From contig JABGRK010000012.1 in the NCBI GenBank assembly GCA_018648325.1, positions 102,549 to 166,548 of the forward strand: a DNA stretch of 64,000 bases. Reading direction: 5' to 3'. The position numbers and the translations under genes are program-made. This document shows positions 1-9,758 of this stretch, piece after piece. This stretch comes from Chloroflexota bacterium (GTDB lineage Bacteria; Chloroflexota; Dehalococcoidia; JABGRK01). Each line of letters starts with the position of its first letter. Position 1 is the first letter of the stretch. The notes beneath the pieces are model-generated. The model was not told where the DNA came from and searched no databases. It saw nothing but the letters and a program-made list of their open reading frames with translations.

Positions 1-2
1 GC

Positions 3-86
3 ACGCCTGGTAATTCTGGAAACCAGGGCAACTCTGGCACGCCTGGCGACTCAGGTACACGTGGTAATTCAGGTAATTCCAGATAG
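3..86 (+). CDS. C-terminal end of a collagen-like (Gly-X-Y) protein, truncated by window start
   Basis: Frame 3 reads TPGNSGNQGNSGTPGDSGTRGNSGNSR-stop (TAG 84-86). Confidence 0.6.
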   Translation, partial: TPGNSGNQGNSGTPGDSGTRGNSGNSR

Positions 87-123
87 TAACTAAATTCAAT
101 TTGTGAAAGAGACTTAAAAAAGA

Positions 124-3100
124 GTGCAGATCGGTAAAGCAGCAATAGCAGTGATAATTGCGGTGGCAATATCTCCTCTACTCACATATTTGGTATTACC
201 TTCCTACTCCACTTCAGCACTCACCGTTCCCGTAATAAACAACCTTATTGTTGTAGCTGATGACGTATTTATAACCAGAGGTGATATTGAGCAAAGGGTC
301 GATACCAAGCAGGCAATTCTTAAGCAGGGCGATATCATCAGAACATCGGCAGATACTGGCAGGGCGCTTATCAACTTCTTCGACGGCAGTTCCACACAGC
401 TTGAACCCGGTGCCGAAATCAGCGTTGATGCATTAAGTATGAGCGTAAAAGGTTCTACAACCATCCAGTTCACGCAAAACGTGGGTACAACGTGGAGCCG
501 CGTAACCAAGCTGGTGGATACAAAATCAAGTTTCAACGTGAAAACGGCCTCTGCCGTTGCCATCATACGTGGCACTCTGATAGCCATTAACGTTGATGAG
601 TCAGACGGCGTAAAGACGGTAACCGAGGTAAAGGTATTTGAGGGGCTGTCTGATGTTTATGATACAAACGGACGAAACAGGGTTTCCGTGGGTGGAGGCA
701 ATCAGACTTTGGTAACAGAAGGCGAAAAACCTCAAACGCCTCAAGAAATACCGCCGCCGCCAAGCGAGCTTAATATTACCGTTGCCTCGCCGGTGTGGCT
801 ACATGTAGCTGATCCATATGAGAGAAACGCTGGTATCGTACCGCCCGGGTTTGAGGCCAATGAAATACCACTGTCTACAAATACGGGTGATTTGGATGAA
901 GAACAATCAATAAATATCGATGAGCCTGTTGCCGGCAGATACTATATTATGACCCATGCTCGTGGTGACGGCCCAGTTTCGCTTACGGTGCAAGCCAACA
1001 ATGATGGGGTGCTTTTTGATCAAAAGCTCTATTCGCAGTTTATCGTTACGACTGGTGATACCTACTACGTAACCGTTGATGTAGAGATTGATGACAACGG
1101 CCAAATTACCTCTTTTACTTATAGCGATGTTTATTTGCCGCCCAAGTCCGTTTTTTCTTCAGAGAGGGAGGCCGATGGCGGTATTGATGTCGCCGTTAAT
1201 GACTCACTTCAGTTCACCGGTGGTTATGGGCAGGGCTATTACACGTCAGAGGAGTGGGGCTTTGGTGATGGAACCACCAGCGATCAGCAAAACCCGTCGC
1301 ATGTTTATGATGAGGCTGGCGTTTATACGTTGCAGCATATCGTGGAAAACCCGGTCACCAGGCAAACCACTGTAAAAACCGATTACGTAACGGTATATAG
1401 TACTCCGCAGTCCGCATTTGGTACCAACTATACAGTCGCGGATCAGGATTATATTGAGGTGGTTGTAGGTCTGAACGTGAACTTTTACGATCAAACCATA
1501 GGTGGTTCCTCGTCCTGGGCTTGGGACTTTGGTGACGAGTCAACCAGCGATCAGCAACATCCGTCGTATGCCTACACTCTTCCGGGGGCATATACGGTGT
1601 CACTTACTACGTCTAATATCGCCGGCGATAATACACTAACAAAAACCGGATACGTACTGGTATTTGCTGAGCTTGTTGCTGATTTTACTGCAGTGCCAAC
1701 CAGTCTGCCTGCTAACAAACCTGTACAGTTTACCGATTTGTCAACGGGAGTTGCCAGTGCCTGGGCATGGACTTTTGGCGATGGCGGCACCAGCGATGTT
1801 CAAAACCCAACGCACTCCTACTCAAGCGCCGGGCTGTACGAAGTATCGCTGTTCGTGTCTAATCCGCTTGATAGCGATGTAGTGCTTAAAACCGGATATA
1901 TAGATGTTTATGCCGATATCACAAATCCCACGGTAACGCTTGCTGATATCGCAGATTTTGTAGATGAATTCACTATTATAAATGGCACTGCTGCTGACCT
2001 CGCACCCGGCGAGCTGGACAAGGTGCAGGTGCAGATAAAAAAGGGCCTTGATAGTAATTGGTGGGACGGAAACGATTGGGTTGATAGTGCCATCTGGGTT
2101 GATGCTGCTGGCACCACTTCGTGGTCATATACCATGCCCACACTAGAAGAGCAAAACTATATAGTGACGGCCAAATCCATAGACAAGGCTGATAACGAAT
2201 CTGAGCAGGTGTCTGATACTTCCAATTACGATACAACCGTTCCCACTGTGACGCTTGATGATATCGCAGATTTTGTGGATGAACTTGTTATCATTAGCGG
2301 CACGGCTGCTGATGCGCCTTACGGCATACTGGACAAGGTGCAGGTACAGATCAAAAAAGGGTTGGATAGTACCTGGTGGGACGGAAACGGCTGGGTTGAC
2401 AGCGGCGCTGCCTGGGTTGATGCTTTCGGCACTGCGTCGTGGACATATACTATGCCTGCGTTGGAAAATCAGAATTACACAGTAACGGCCAAATCCGTAG
2501 ACAAAATAGGTAACCAGTCAGCACAGGCGTTTGATACCTTTAATTATGATGCAACCAATCCTATCGTGATGCTTGATGATATCGCAGATTCCTTAGATGA
2601 GCTTGTTGTTATTGGCGGTACGGCGGCTGATTTGCCGAACGGTACACTTGATAAGGTGCAGGTGCAAATAAAAAGAGATCTTAATAACACATGGTGGGAT
2701 GGAAACGATTGGGTCGCCAGTGCCATCTGGGTTGATGCTACCGGCTCTGCGTCGTGGACATATACCATGCCTGCGCTTGAGATTGAGAGTTATACGATAA
2801 CGGCCAGGGCCATAGACATTCTTGGCAATCAGTCAACCGAGGCGACAGACAGCTTTATGTTTGGAGTGATTGTTGATGTTGATATTACAAGCCCTGTTGA
2901 CGCGCAACGCTTTGAGACCAGAACTATTGACGTTCAGGGTACTGTAGGCGATAGCAATGTAACCACGGCAACGCTGACGGTTAATGGTAGCGCCAGCACC
3001 ATAGCTATCAGCCGTGGCCAATTCGATCAGTCGGTCAATATTCTTGAAGGCGTAAACACCATTACCGTGGCGGTCGCCTATCCTGGCTACACAGGCAGCA

Positions 3101-3618
3101 GCACTATAACCGTTTACGGCGACATACCGCAGGTTGATGTACAGATCAAACTTACCTGGGATACTGATGTCACCGACTTTGACAGCCACTTTATATGGTC
3201 ACAGGACGCTAATTACTGGCAGTACTATGATGATCGTGACTACGATTGTTATTATCACACCGATGATCCTGATTGGGATGGTTCGGGTGATTTAAGCAGT
3301 GGTGATCCTGTACTCGATACAGATGATACCGATGGCTTTGGCCCGGAATTCATTACGCTGACCGATGTAAGCACGGATGACCGTTATTGGTTCTTTGTTC
3401 ATTACTACTCAGATGATAGACTTGGTGCTTCCATTGCTACAGTTGAGATACTGATTGACGATCAGGTAGTGTTCCAGTCCAGCAGGTTGATGGAAGACGA
3501 CTATGTATGGGAAGCGGCCTATATAGATTGGGCCAATGGCACGGGTACGGTTCATGCCGGTCCTGAGGATGCTTACTATGTCGAAGGGGCTGGTGATGAT
3601 TATCACGCCGGTTTATAG
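124..3618 (+). CDS. Large surface protein: N-terminal TM/signal, FecR-like domain, three PKD domains, three ~100-aa tandem repeats, C-terminal YfaP/DUF2135-like region
   Basis: 1164-aa ORF; FecR-like 'VDTKSSFNVKTASAVAIIRGT'; PKD motifs 'WGFGDGTTSDQQNPSHVY', 'WDFGDESTSDQQHPSYAY', 'WTFGDGGTSDVQNPTHSY'; three IADF/S..DEL repeats. Confidence 0.85.
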   Translation: MQIGKAAIAVIIAVAISPLLTYLVLPSYSTSALTVPVINNLIVVADDVFITRGDIEQRVDTKQAILKQGDIIRTSADTGRALINFFDGSSTQLEPGAEISVDALSMSVKGSTTIQFTQNVGTTWSRVTKLVDTKSSFNVKTASAVAIIRGTLIAINVDESDGVKTVTEVKVFEGLSDVYDTNGRNRVSVGGGNQTLVTEGEKPQTPQEIPPPPSELNITVASPVWLHVADPYERNAGIVPPGFEANEIPLSTNTGDLDEEQSINIDEPVAGRYYIMTHARGDGPVSLTVQANNDGVLFDQKLYSQFIVTTGDTYYVTVDVEIDDNGQITSFTYSDVYLPPKSVFSSEREADGGIDVAVNDSLQFTGGYGQGYYTSEEWGFGDGTTSDQQNPSHVYDEAGVYTLQHIVENPVTRQTTVKTDYVTVYSTPQSAFGTNYTVADQDYIEVVVGLNVNFYDQTIGGSSSWAWDFGDESTSDQQHPSYAYTLPGAYTVSLTTSNIAGDNTLTKTGYVLVFAELVADFTAVPTSLPANKPVQFTDLSTGVASAWAWTFGDGGTSDVQNPTHSYSSAGLYEVSLFVSNPLDSDVVLKTGYIDVYADITNPTVTLADIADFVDEFTIINGTAADLAPGELDKVQVQIKKGLDSNWWDGNDWVDSAIWVDAAGTTSWSYTMPTLEEQNYIVTAKSIDKADNESEQVSDTSNYDTTVPTVTLDDIADFVDELVIISGTAADAPYGILDKVQVQIKKGLDSTWWDGNGWVDSGAAWVDAFGTASWTYTMPALENQNYTVTAKSVDKIGNQSAQAFDTFNYDATNPIVMLDDIADSLDELVVIGGTAADLPNGTLDKVQVQIKRDLNNTWWDGNDWVASAIWVDATGSASWTYTMPALEIESYTITARAIDILGNQSTEATDSFMFGVIVDVDITSPVDAQRFETRTIDVQGTVGDSNVTTATLTVNGSASTIAISRGQFDQSVNILEGVNTITVAVAYPGYTGSSTITVYGDIPQVDVQIKLTWDTDVTDFDSHFIWSQDANYWQYYDDRDYDCYYHTDDPDWDGSGDLSSGDPVLDTDDTDGFGPEFITLTDVSTDDRYWFFVHYYSDDRLGASIATVEILIDDQVVFQSSRLMEDDYVWEAAYIDWANGTGTVHAGPEDAYYVEGAGDDYHAGL
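1927..2860 (+). repeat. Three tandem ~310-bp coding repeats (DKVQVQIKKGLDS-WWDGN-WVDS)
   Basis: Near-identical translated blocks starting about 1927, 2248 and 2557, with DNA-level similarity such as 'gacaaggtgcaggt(g/a)cagat(a/c)aaaaa'. Confidence 0.8.
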
Positions 3619-3664
3619 TAGTCTGGCTAAACTAGCCAGAAAATGATTGTGTAAGGGATTATAT

Positions 3665-5704
3665 ATGGTTTCGTTTTTTAAAAATATGTTTGCACCCCAG
3701 TCAACCCTTGCCGACTTCTGGCGCAAGGCCAAAAAGGGGCTTGCATCTACCTACAAAAGCCTTTCTACTGCGCAAGCGTGGCGTAACAGGTGGGCTGTGC
3801 TAAAGGCCGCTGGCAGGACGTGTATTACGGTCGCCTTCTGGAAAGAAAAATGGGATGACATCAAGGCTGGCACAAGGCAAAGCCAGAGAAACTTTAAACC
3901 GGCTCTTAAAACACTATTTAGTTTTAAAACCCGTAAAGACCGAAGGCTTTGGTACTACAGCTTCATCATTTTCGGTGCGGGTGTGGCAATAGCACTTGTC
4001 GTTTACTTTATAGCACCTTTTTATGGAGTCAATCAGAGTTTAAAAGATAAGTTATATGTTGCGCAGGTTCCGGCCTCCAATATCGTTATTGCTGCAATTG
4101 ATGATGCTACTTTGGATGAGTATGGCGATATTGGTACGTGGTCTCGTGAGCTGCATGGTCAGGCCATACAAAATATGAAGGATGCCAGGGCTCAGATTGT
4201 AGGCTATGATATTCTGTTCGGGAATTCGTGGACGGGTGATGGTGTTCTGAAAGCCCAGATGGATGCCGCGGGCAATGTAATGCTGGGTAATTTTGGAGTT
4301 ATAAACGATGCAAACAAGTATAAAAACGTAGACGGCGTTTTGGAGTTTGAAGACGTCATAACGCCGCTGGACTCCCTGGCATCCTCATCTATTGCCATCG
4401 GTCATGCCAATGTGCTTGTGGATAATGATAATAATGTAAGAAAGCTTCCACTCAAAATTAGAGAAAAGGGATCTACTACCGAGTATCTTGCATTTTCGGT
4501 TGCCATGCTTGAAGCTGCCAGAGTGATACAGGATATCAGCGACATACGCCTTGACGGTGAAGGCTATATGTATATCAACTACATTGGTCAGCGGTCAGCT
4601 TTTACCAGCGTGCCATATATGGATATCATAGAGGGTACCTTTGATGCCAGCCTGCTGGAGAACAAAATAGTGATTGTGGGTGTTACCACCTCCACCGATG
4701 CTGCCGTAGAAATAGATATACTTGATACTCCTTTTGGGCGTATGCCTGGTGTGCTGGTACATGCCAATGCCATGGACACTGTTCTGAGGGGCAACTATCT
4801 AACAGTTGTTGGCAGTTGGAGCAATCTACTGGTCATTCTAAGTTCTGCTTTTCTGTGTGGGATATTACTTCCACGCATTTCTATTAAAAAGGGTTCTTTG
4901 CTCACCGTTGTTTTGATAGGCGCGTTTATTGCTATTATTGCAATCAGCTCCGGTAAGGGATATATCCTCGATCCCATGTATCTTCCTCTTGCCGTTTTAA
5001 TACTGTTTACATGCGTGATTATCATTAAGATATCAATGGAAAGGGCTGATCAGAGGCAAGTTACCGGGCTGTTCGGTAAGTACGTATCGCCCAAAGTAGC
5101 GCAAGCCATCATAGGCATGGCCGATAGAGACGTGCTGGGGCTGAGCGGAGAAAATAGGGCAGTGACCGTGTTTTTTGCGGATTTGAGGGGTTTTACATCA
5201 CTATCCAGCGGGCTTGAGCCTCCACAAGTTGTCGAGCTACTCAACAGGTGCTTTGAGGTGATGATCGATCGAATTCAGGCAAACGATGGTATGATCAACA
5301 AGTTCGTCGGTGATAACGTTATGGCAATCTGGAACGCGCCACAAGATCAGCAGGATCATGAGTACCTGGCAGTAAAAACCGCTATTGAGTGTCAGCAGGG
5401 TATGGATGAGGTAAATGCCCAGTTCACAAAAGTTGGTCCGTTGCAGTGGGGAATTGGTATCAATACAGGCATCGCTACGGCCGGCAGTATTGGTGGTAGA
5501 GGTAGGTTGGAGTACACCGTAATTGGTGACACGGTCAATATGGCATCGCGCTTCTGTGGAGGTGCGCCGGGTGCAAAAATATGGGTCGGGTTCGATACAT
5601 ACGAAAGAGTGAAGGATAAGATCGTAGCCACGCCGCTTGAACCGCAGAGTTTTAAGGGCAAAGACAAACCTATAGTTGTTTATGATGTTGAGTCTATAGT
5701 CTAG
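3665..5704 (+). CDS. CHASE2 domain adenylate/guanylate cyclase (class III)
   Basis: CHASE2-like periplasmic region, TM segments, then 'VTVFFADLRGFTSLSSG...INKFVGDNVMAIWNAP...LEYTVIGDTVNMASRF'. ATG 3665 is preceded by AAGGGA at good spacing. Confidence 0.9.
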   Translation: MVSFFKNMFAPQSTLADFWRKAKKGLASTYKSLSTAQAWRNRWAVLKAAGRTCITVAFWKEKWDDIKAGTRQSQRNFKPALKTLFSFKTRKDRRLWYYSFIIFGAGVAIALVVYFIAPFYGVNQSLKDKLYVAQVPASNIVIAAIDDATLDEYGDIGTWSRELHGQAIQNMKDARAQIVGYDILFGNSWTGDGVLKAQMDAAGNVMLGNFGVINDANKYKNVDGVLEFEDVITPLDSLASSSIAIGHANVLVDNDNNVRKLPLKIREKGSTTEYLAFSVAMLEAARVIQDISDIRLDGEGYMYINYIGQRSAFTSVPYMDIIEGTFDASLLENKIVIVGVTTSTDAAVEIDILDTPFGRMPGVLVHANAMDTVLRGNYLTVVGSWSNLLVILSSAFLCGILLPRISIKKGSLLTVVLIGAFIAIIAISSGKGYILDPMYLPLAVLILFTCVIIIKISMERADQRQVTGLFGKYVSPKVAQAIIGMADRDVLGLSGENRAVTVFFADLRGFTSLSSGLEPPQVVELLNRCFEVMIDRIQANDGMINKFVGDNVMAIWNAPQDQQDHEYLAVKTAIECQQGMDEVNAQFTKVGPLQWGIGINTGIATAGSIGGRGRLEYTVIGDTVNMASRFCGGAPGAKIWVGFDTYERVKDKIVATPLEPQSFKGKDKPIVVYDVESIV

Positions 5705-5759
5705 TGCTTATATAAATCGGGCATTGGTTATCTCATGTTTCGCTATTATCGAGTGCTTG

Positions 5760-6803
5760 TTATGCCTTAGCTGCCTCGAGTACTTTTTCAAGCTTGTGTC
5801 CCTCCTCGGGCGTGGTCATGATAACCAAAGTTTCATTCGATTTGATAACGTGATTTTCCGGCGGATTATAAATCCAATCTCCACCCGATTTCATGGCAAG
5901 CAACACTATGTTGCGGTACTTCTTCAAATTCAAACTCATAAGATCTTTACCTGCAAACGTATCTGGTATAGGTACCTCTTCAACACGCAGGTTCTTTTCT
6001 GTGTCACGTAGCATCATATCTAAAAAACTAACCACGGTAGGGCGCACCATCTCGGAAGTCATTCTCATACCACCTATCAAATGAGGGCAAATCACAGCAT
6101 CAGCACCCGCAAGCTTCATCTTTTCAACGTTCTTTGTATCACGGCATCTGGAGACCACTTTTATCTTGGGATTAAGCTGCTTTGCTGATAAACCGATCAC
6201 AAGATTCTGATTATCGTCCTTGGTAACTGCAAAAACACCTTTGGCGTGCTCAATCCCAGCCTTAACCAGGGTATCATTATCAGAAGCATCACCGATGATA
6301 TAGATTTCGCCCTCTAGCTGCTTTGATATCTCTTCCATAAGGCACTCATCAGTATCCACCAGCACATGCGGTCGCTTGGTGGCTTGAAGCTCCTTTACAA
6401 TGTGAATCCCGGTGGTGCCAATACCACATACTATGTAATGCTTTTCTGATTTATTGGCTATCTTTTCCATTTTCCTTCTCCTAAAGGATTTCGTTAATTC
6501 CCCTTCTATGATAAGTGCAGTAAAATTGGTGATTATGTAGAACAGTGTACTGATACCGGCGATGGCGATGAATATGGTGAAAGCCCGGGCCGCGCCCTCA
6601 AGCTCAACCACCTCTCCATAGCCAACCGTGGTTATGGTTATTACTGTCATGTAGAAGCCATCGCCTACGCTGGCAACCTGACCGGAAAGCAGCCAGTACC
6701 CAATGCTGCCTATAATCAGGATCATTAATACTGCGGCTCCGGCCCAAACAAATTTCCTGTACATCGTAGCAATGATTATACATTCCACATGAGATACATG
6801 CAA
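5760..6803 (-). CDS. Two-TM potassium channel with RCK (TrkA-N/TrkA-C) domains
   Basis: Selectivity filter 'TITTVGYGEV'; RCK Rossmann 'HYIVCGIGTTGIHIVKEL'; likely start is the internal MYRKF. Confidence 0.9.
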   Translation of the reverse strand: MHVSHVECIIIATMYRKFVWAGAAVLMILIIGSIGYWLLSGQVASVGDGFYMTVITITTVGYGEVVELEGAARAFTIFIAIAGISTLFYIITNFTALIIEGELTKSFRRRKMEKIANKSEKHYIVCGIGTTGIHIVKELQATKRPHVLVDTDECLMEEISKQLEGEIYIIGDASDNDTLVKAGIEHAKGVFAVTKDDNQNLVIGLSAKQLNPKIKVVSRCRDTKNVEKMKLAGADAVICPHLIGGMRMTSEMVRPTVVSFLDMMLRDTEKNLRVEEVPIPDTFAGKDLMSLNLKKYRNIVLLAMKSGGDWIYNPPENHVIKSNETLVIMTTPEEGHKLEKVLEAAKA

Positions 6804-7109
6804 TCAATTAAAAGTTCGCTCTTCTCCATTACAGTAGCACTAATTATGCTCTGGCAATCTGCAGATAATACAAAGCCTACCTCAGAAGTTCCATGTATTG
6901 CTTTGTAGTTTAATCTTAAGCTTGAACTATCTGAAAACCAATATATACGGCAGCCACTTCAATACTATTTACATGGATTTTCCCACCTGAGGTATAAATA
7001 TCTGCATCGGTTTGTTATTATACTATTTGATTCCACTTAAATAAAAAGAGGGGATTGGCACTTTTGCTTTGAGTGCCAACCTCAATCCATTATTGATCGA
7101 GGGAGAATT

Positions 7110-7895
7110 ATGGAAATTACGCTTTTGGGAGTACATAATCTGGAGTCGGCAAATACCAGGCTCGTATCTATTCTGGTTGATGGCGTTGTGGCTATTGACG
7201 CTGGATGCATTACTTCTGCTCTAACTTTTAAAGAACAGCAAAAGCTGGAGGCTATATTACTGACGCACCGCCACTTTGATCATATAAGAGACCTGGCTAC
7301 ATTGGGGCTTGGCAATGTGCTTAGTAATATTCCATGGGGGACAAAAAAACTCTACTCCCTTGCTTCTGTGTTTGAGGCACTTGGGTCTCATATAATGAAT
7401 GGCGTAATGTATCCAGACCTTACTCGTCTTCCATCTCCCGAAGCCCCTTCTTTTAAAACAGTGTTGTTAGAGCCATATATATTAAAAACTGTTAGTGGCT
7501 ATAAGGTTTTACCTGTGCTTGTCAATCATGGGGTTCCCACCGTTGGTTATGAAATAACCGATGGTGATGGCAAGTCATTTTTCTTTAGTGCCGATACGAC
7601 AAAAGGACTTTCTGGGGCTTGGGAGTATATTTCTTCACCGCAGTTTTTAATTATTGAGACTACATTCCCTAACAGTATGATGGATTCTGCTATAGCTGTT
7701 GGCCACTTAACACCTGCCCTGCTGAAAGATGAATTGATATCTTTCAAGGAGGTTAAAGGCTATTTGCCCCCCACGATTGTTGTGCATATAAACCCTCTAT
7801 ATGAGGAGAAAATAGGCAAAGAAATCCAGCAGGTCAGCCAGGACCTAGATGCCGAAATCCAGCTTGGATTTGAGGGGATGAAGCTCGTAATTTAG
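7110..7895 (+). CDS. MBL-fold hydrolase, similar to 3',5'-cyclic-nucleotide phosphodiesterases
   Basis: 'LLTHRHFDHIRDL', 'SADTTKG', 'IIETTFPNSMMDSAIAVGHLTP', 'VVHINP'. Confidence 0.7.
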   Translation: MEITLLGVHNLESANTRLVSILVDGVVAIDAGCITSALTFKEQQKLEAILLTHRHFDHIRDLATLGLGNVLSNIPWGTKKLYSLASVFEALGSHIMNGVMYPDLTRLPSPEAPSFKTVLLEPYILKTVSGYKVLPVLVNHGVPTVGYEITDGDGKSFFFSADTTKGLSGAWEYISSPQFLIIETTFPNSMMDSAIAVGHLTPALLKDELISFKEVKGYLPPTIVVHINPLYEEKIGKEIQQVSQDLDAEIQLGFEGMKLVI

Positions 7896-8094
7896 CCTGT
7901 AACCGCAGACACTGAATCGCATAAGGAAGAACTTTTTAACAACGTTTAGGAATGGTAGGTCAAGACATGTTGGTGGTGGTCAAGCACGGTGGTCCTTCAT
8001 CCCATTTACCAAGAATTGCTGAAGGTGCTATGATAATGGTGCTTTGTAGCGCATAAAACTATCCTCAAACCCTTAACTTCATACCCGAACGTAC

Positions 8095-8146
8095 TCTCGA
8101 AATGGTATAGTCCAAGAGTACGCGTCAGTGGATAAACATCCCGATA
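8095..8146 (+). promoter_or_regulatory. Intergenic element copy 1 (shared with 12672-12734)
   Basis: 'ccgaacgtactctcgaaatggtatagtccaagagtacgcgtcagtggataaacatcccgata' aligns without gaps to copy 2; contains inverted repeat gtactct/agagtac. Confidence 0.6.
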
Positions 8147-8168
8147 TTGTATGCAACGGTGGTCACTA

Positions 8169-8196
8169 TAGACAAATTAGCAGATATGTGTATAAT
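8169..8196 (+). promoter_or_regulatory. Candidate sigma70 promoter for exosortase cassette
   Basis: TAGACA - 16 nt - TATAAT. Confidence 0.4.
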
Positions 8197-8231
8197 AAGC
8201 ATCAAACTGGCTTTAGTATCAAGGAATTGTT

Positions 8232-9698
8232 ATACGTAAGTTTGCTGATAGCAGAATAGTTATAATAACATTACTGATCAGTGTTATGGTCATGCTGTTT
8301 CCGGTAGCTGCAAATGCTGATGAAGTACTAAGAACAGCGGTTTCAGGAGAAACCGTTACAGATGGAGTGGCAGTTTCAGATGATAGTGTCTGGGAAAATG
8401 CCATAACTACCAGTACTTTGAACCTTGGGAGTAACACCAGTGATGTACAATCAGTATTGGTAGTAGCTTCTTTTGAGTGTACAACAGTTGGGTCATATGC
8501 CACTGATGCCCAGTATAAAATAGTTAATAGCGCCGATTCTAATGTGAGTCAAACACTGCAACGAGGACTAGCTGCTTCAAAAACAAACGATTATGGCATT
8601 GGTTCACTGGTGCATATTTTTGATGTGAGTTCATTATCAGGGAATCTTACTTATACGCTTCAACATTTGTCGACAGATAATCGTAGACTGGTTACCACTA
8701 CTGGTACTATAGTCGCCATTCCCCTTTCTACTACTGCAGGTACTCCGGAACATCTCGATAATGCCTGTGCGAGTGTTACTGGAAGCGACCAGATGCAGGT
8801 GAGTACATGGGAGGATGTGCCAAGTAGTACGGTCACAGGTGTCACCTTATCGGTAGCAGGGCACCTTTATGTTGCTGCATCAATTGAGAGTGGACAAACC
8901 GGACCTAACAGTACAAATACGGGCGAGTGGAAGATAATGTACAGGCAAGGCGCGGGTGATTGGACTGATCTGGGTTATTCGATGACTCGATCAACAGGTA
9001 CTTCCACCGATTCAGGATTGGTCAGTTTAGTTGCTGTTAAGTTGAATCAAGATGCCGCCGATTATTCTTTTAAGCTTCAACACAGGCAAACAGTGCAGGG
9101 ACATGTCAGTGCCTATTCTTTAACCAACAATTTCGAGGTTGTGGCTGTTGCCTTGGCTGATAGCAATCAATACTTCACCGCTTTTGAAGGATATACGGCA
9201 AGTCCATCAGGCATAACCAGCAGTGATATAACTGCTAATTCAGCCACAACTGCTAATATTACGCCTTATGTAGCAACTCCAATATTCGTACACGCTCAAT
9301 ATAATATGACTTCCAATGATAGTAGTGCCGTTAATACCGCAAAATACGATTTATGTGTTGATCAATCTACACCAGCAGGCCCAGTTGAATTGGACTCGAG
9401 AGAGCAGGATCGATACATAACAGATGATGCTGATTCAGGTAGTGGTGCGTCAGTCGGTTTGTCTTCGAGCCTAAGTGCTGCTACTGAGTATACGGCAAGT
9501 TTGCGGCATGCCTCGGATGGAACAAACACATTGGTGACTTCAAATGCATACATTGTGGGATTCACATTAGGCTATGCTACCGCGCAGCCTCCAGTACCAG
9601 AATGGCCTACTATGGCTCTGGTGTCTATCGGAATACTGGCGATTATATTGTACTATTGTGCCAAAAATCGTCGATTAATCAAAACAGTTGCGGATTAG
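8232..9698 (+). CDS. Secreted S/T-rich protein with three internal repeats and C-terminal VPEWP-type exosortase sorting signal
   Basis: Frame opens after TAG 8214. From ATA 8232 it reads MRKFADSRIVIITLLISVMVMLFPVAANA-DEV, a good signal peptide. C-terminus PPVPEWPTMALVSIGILAIILYYCAKNRR. The ORF track starts at internal ATG 8286. Confidence 0.75.
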   Translation: MRKFADSRIVIITLLISVMVMLFPVAANADEVLRTAVSGETVTDGVAVSDDSVWENAITTSTLNLGSNTSDVQSVLVVASFECTTVGSYATDAQYKIVNSADSNVSQTLQRGLAASKTNDYGIGSLVHIFDVSSLSGNLTYTLQHLSTDNRRLVTTTGTIVAIPLSTTAGTPEHLDNACASVTGSDQMQVSTWEDVPSSTVTGVTLSVAGHLYVAASIESGQTGPNSTNTGEWKIMYRQGAGDWTDLGYSMTRSTGTSTDSGLVSLVAVKLNQDAADYSFKLQHRQTVQGHVSAYSLTNNFEVVAVALADSNQYFTAFEGYTASPSGITSSDITANSATTANITPYVATPIFVHAQYNMTSNDSSAVNTAKYDLCVDQSTPAGPVELDSREQDRYITDDADSGSGASVGLSSSLSAATEYTASLRHASDGTNTLVTSNAYIVGFTLGYATAQPPVPEWPTMALVSIGILAIILYYCAKNRRLIKTVAD

Positions 9699-9758
9699 TC
9701 AAGCTTCTATAGTATCTCTATAGAGGTATATTCATTAAACGATGGATGGAGGGAATGA

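Noticed and set aside
7055-7079. TTGGCACT-N9-AGTGCCAA inverted repeat upstream of the MBL gene, CIRCE-like
   Set aside because: Arms/spacing differ from CIRCE (TTAGCACTC-N9-GAGTGCTAA) and the downstream gene is not a chaperone; may simply be a hairpin.
7927-7950. GAACTTTTT resembling the ECF -35 box
   Set aside because: No GGCGTATA at the correct 15-nt spacing; likely chance.
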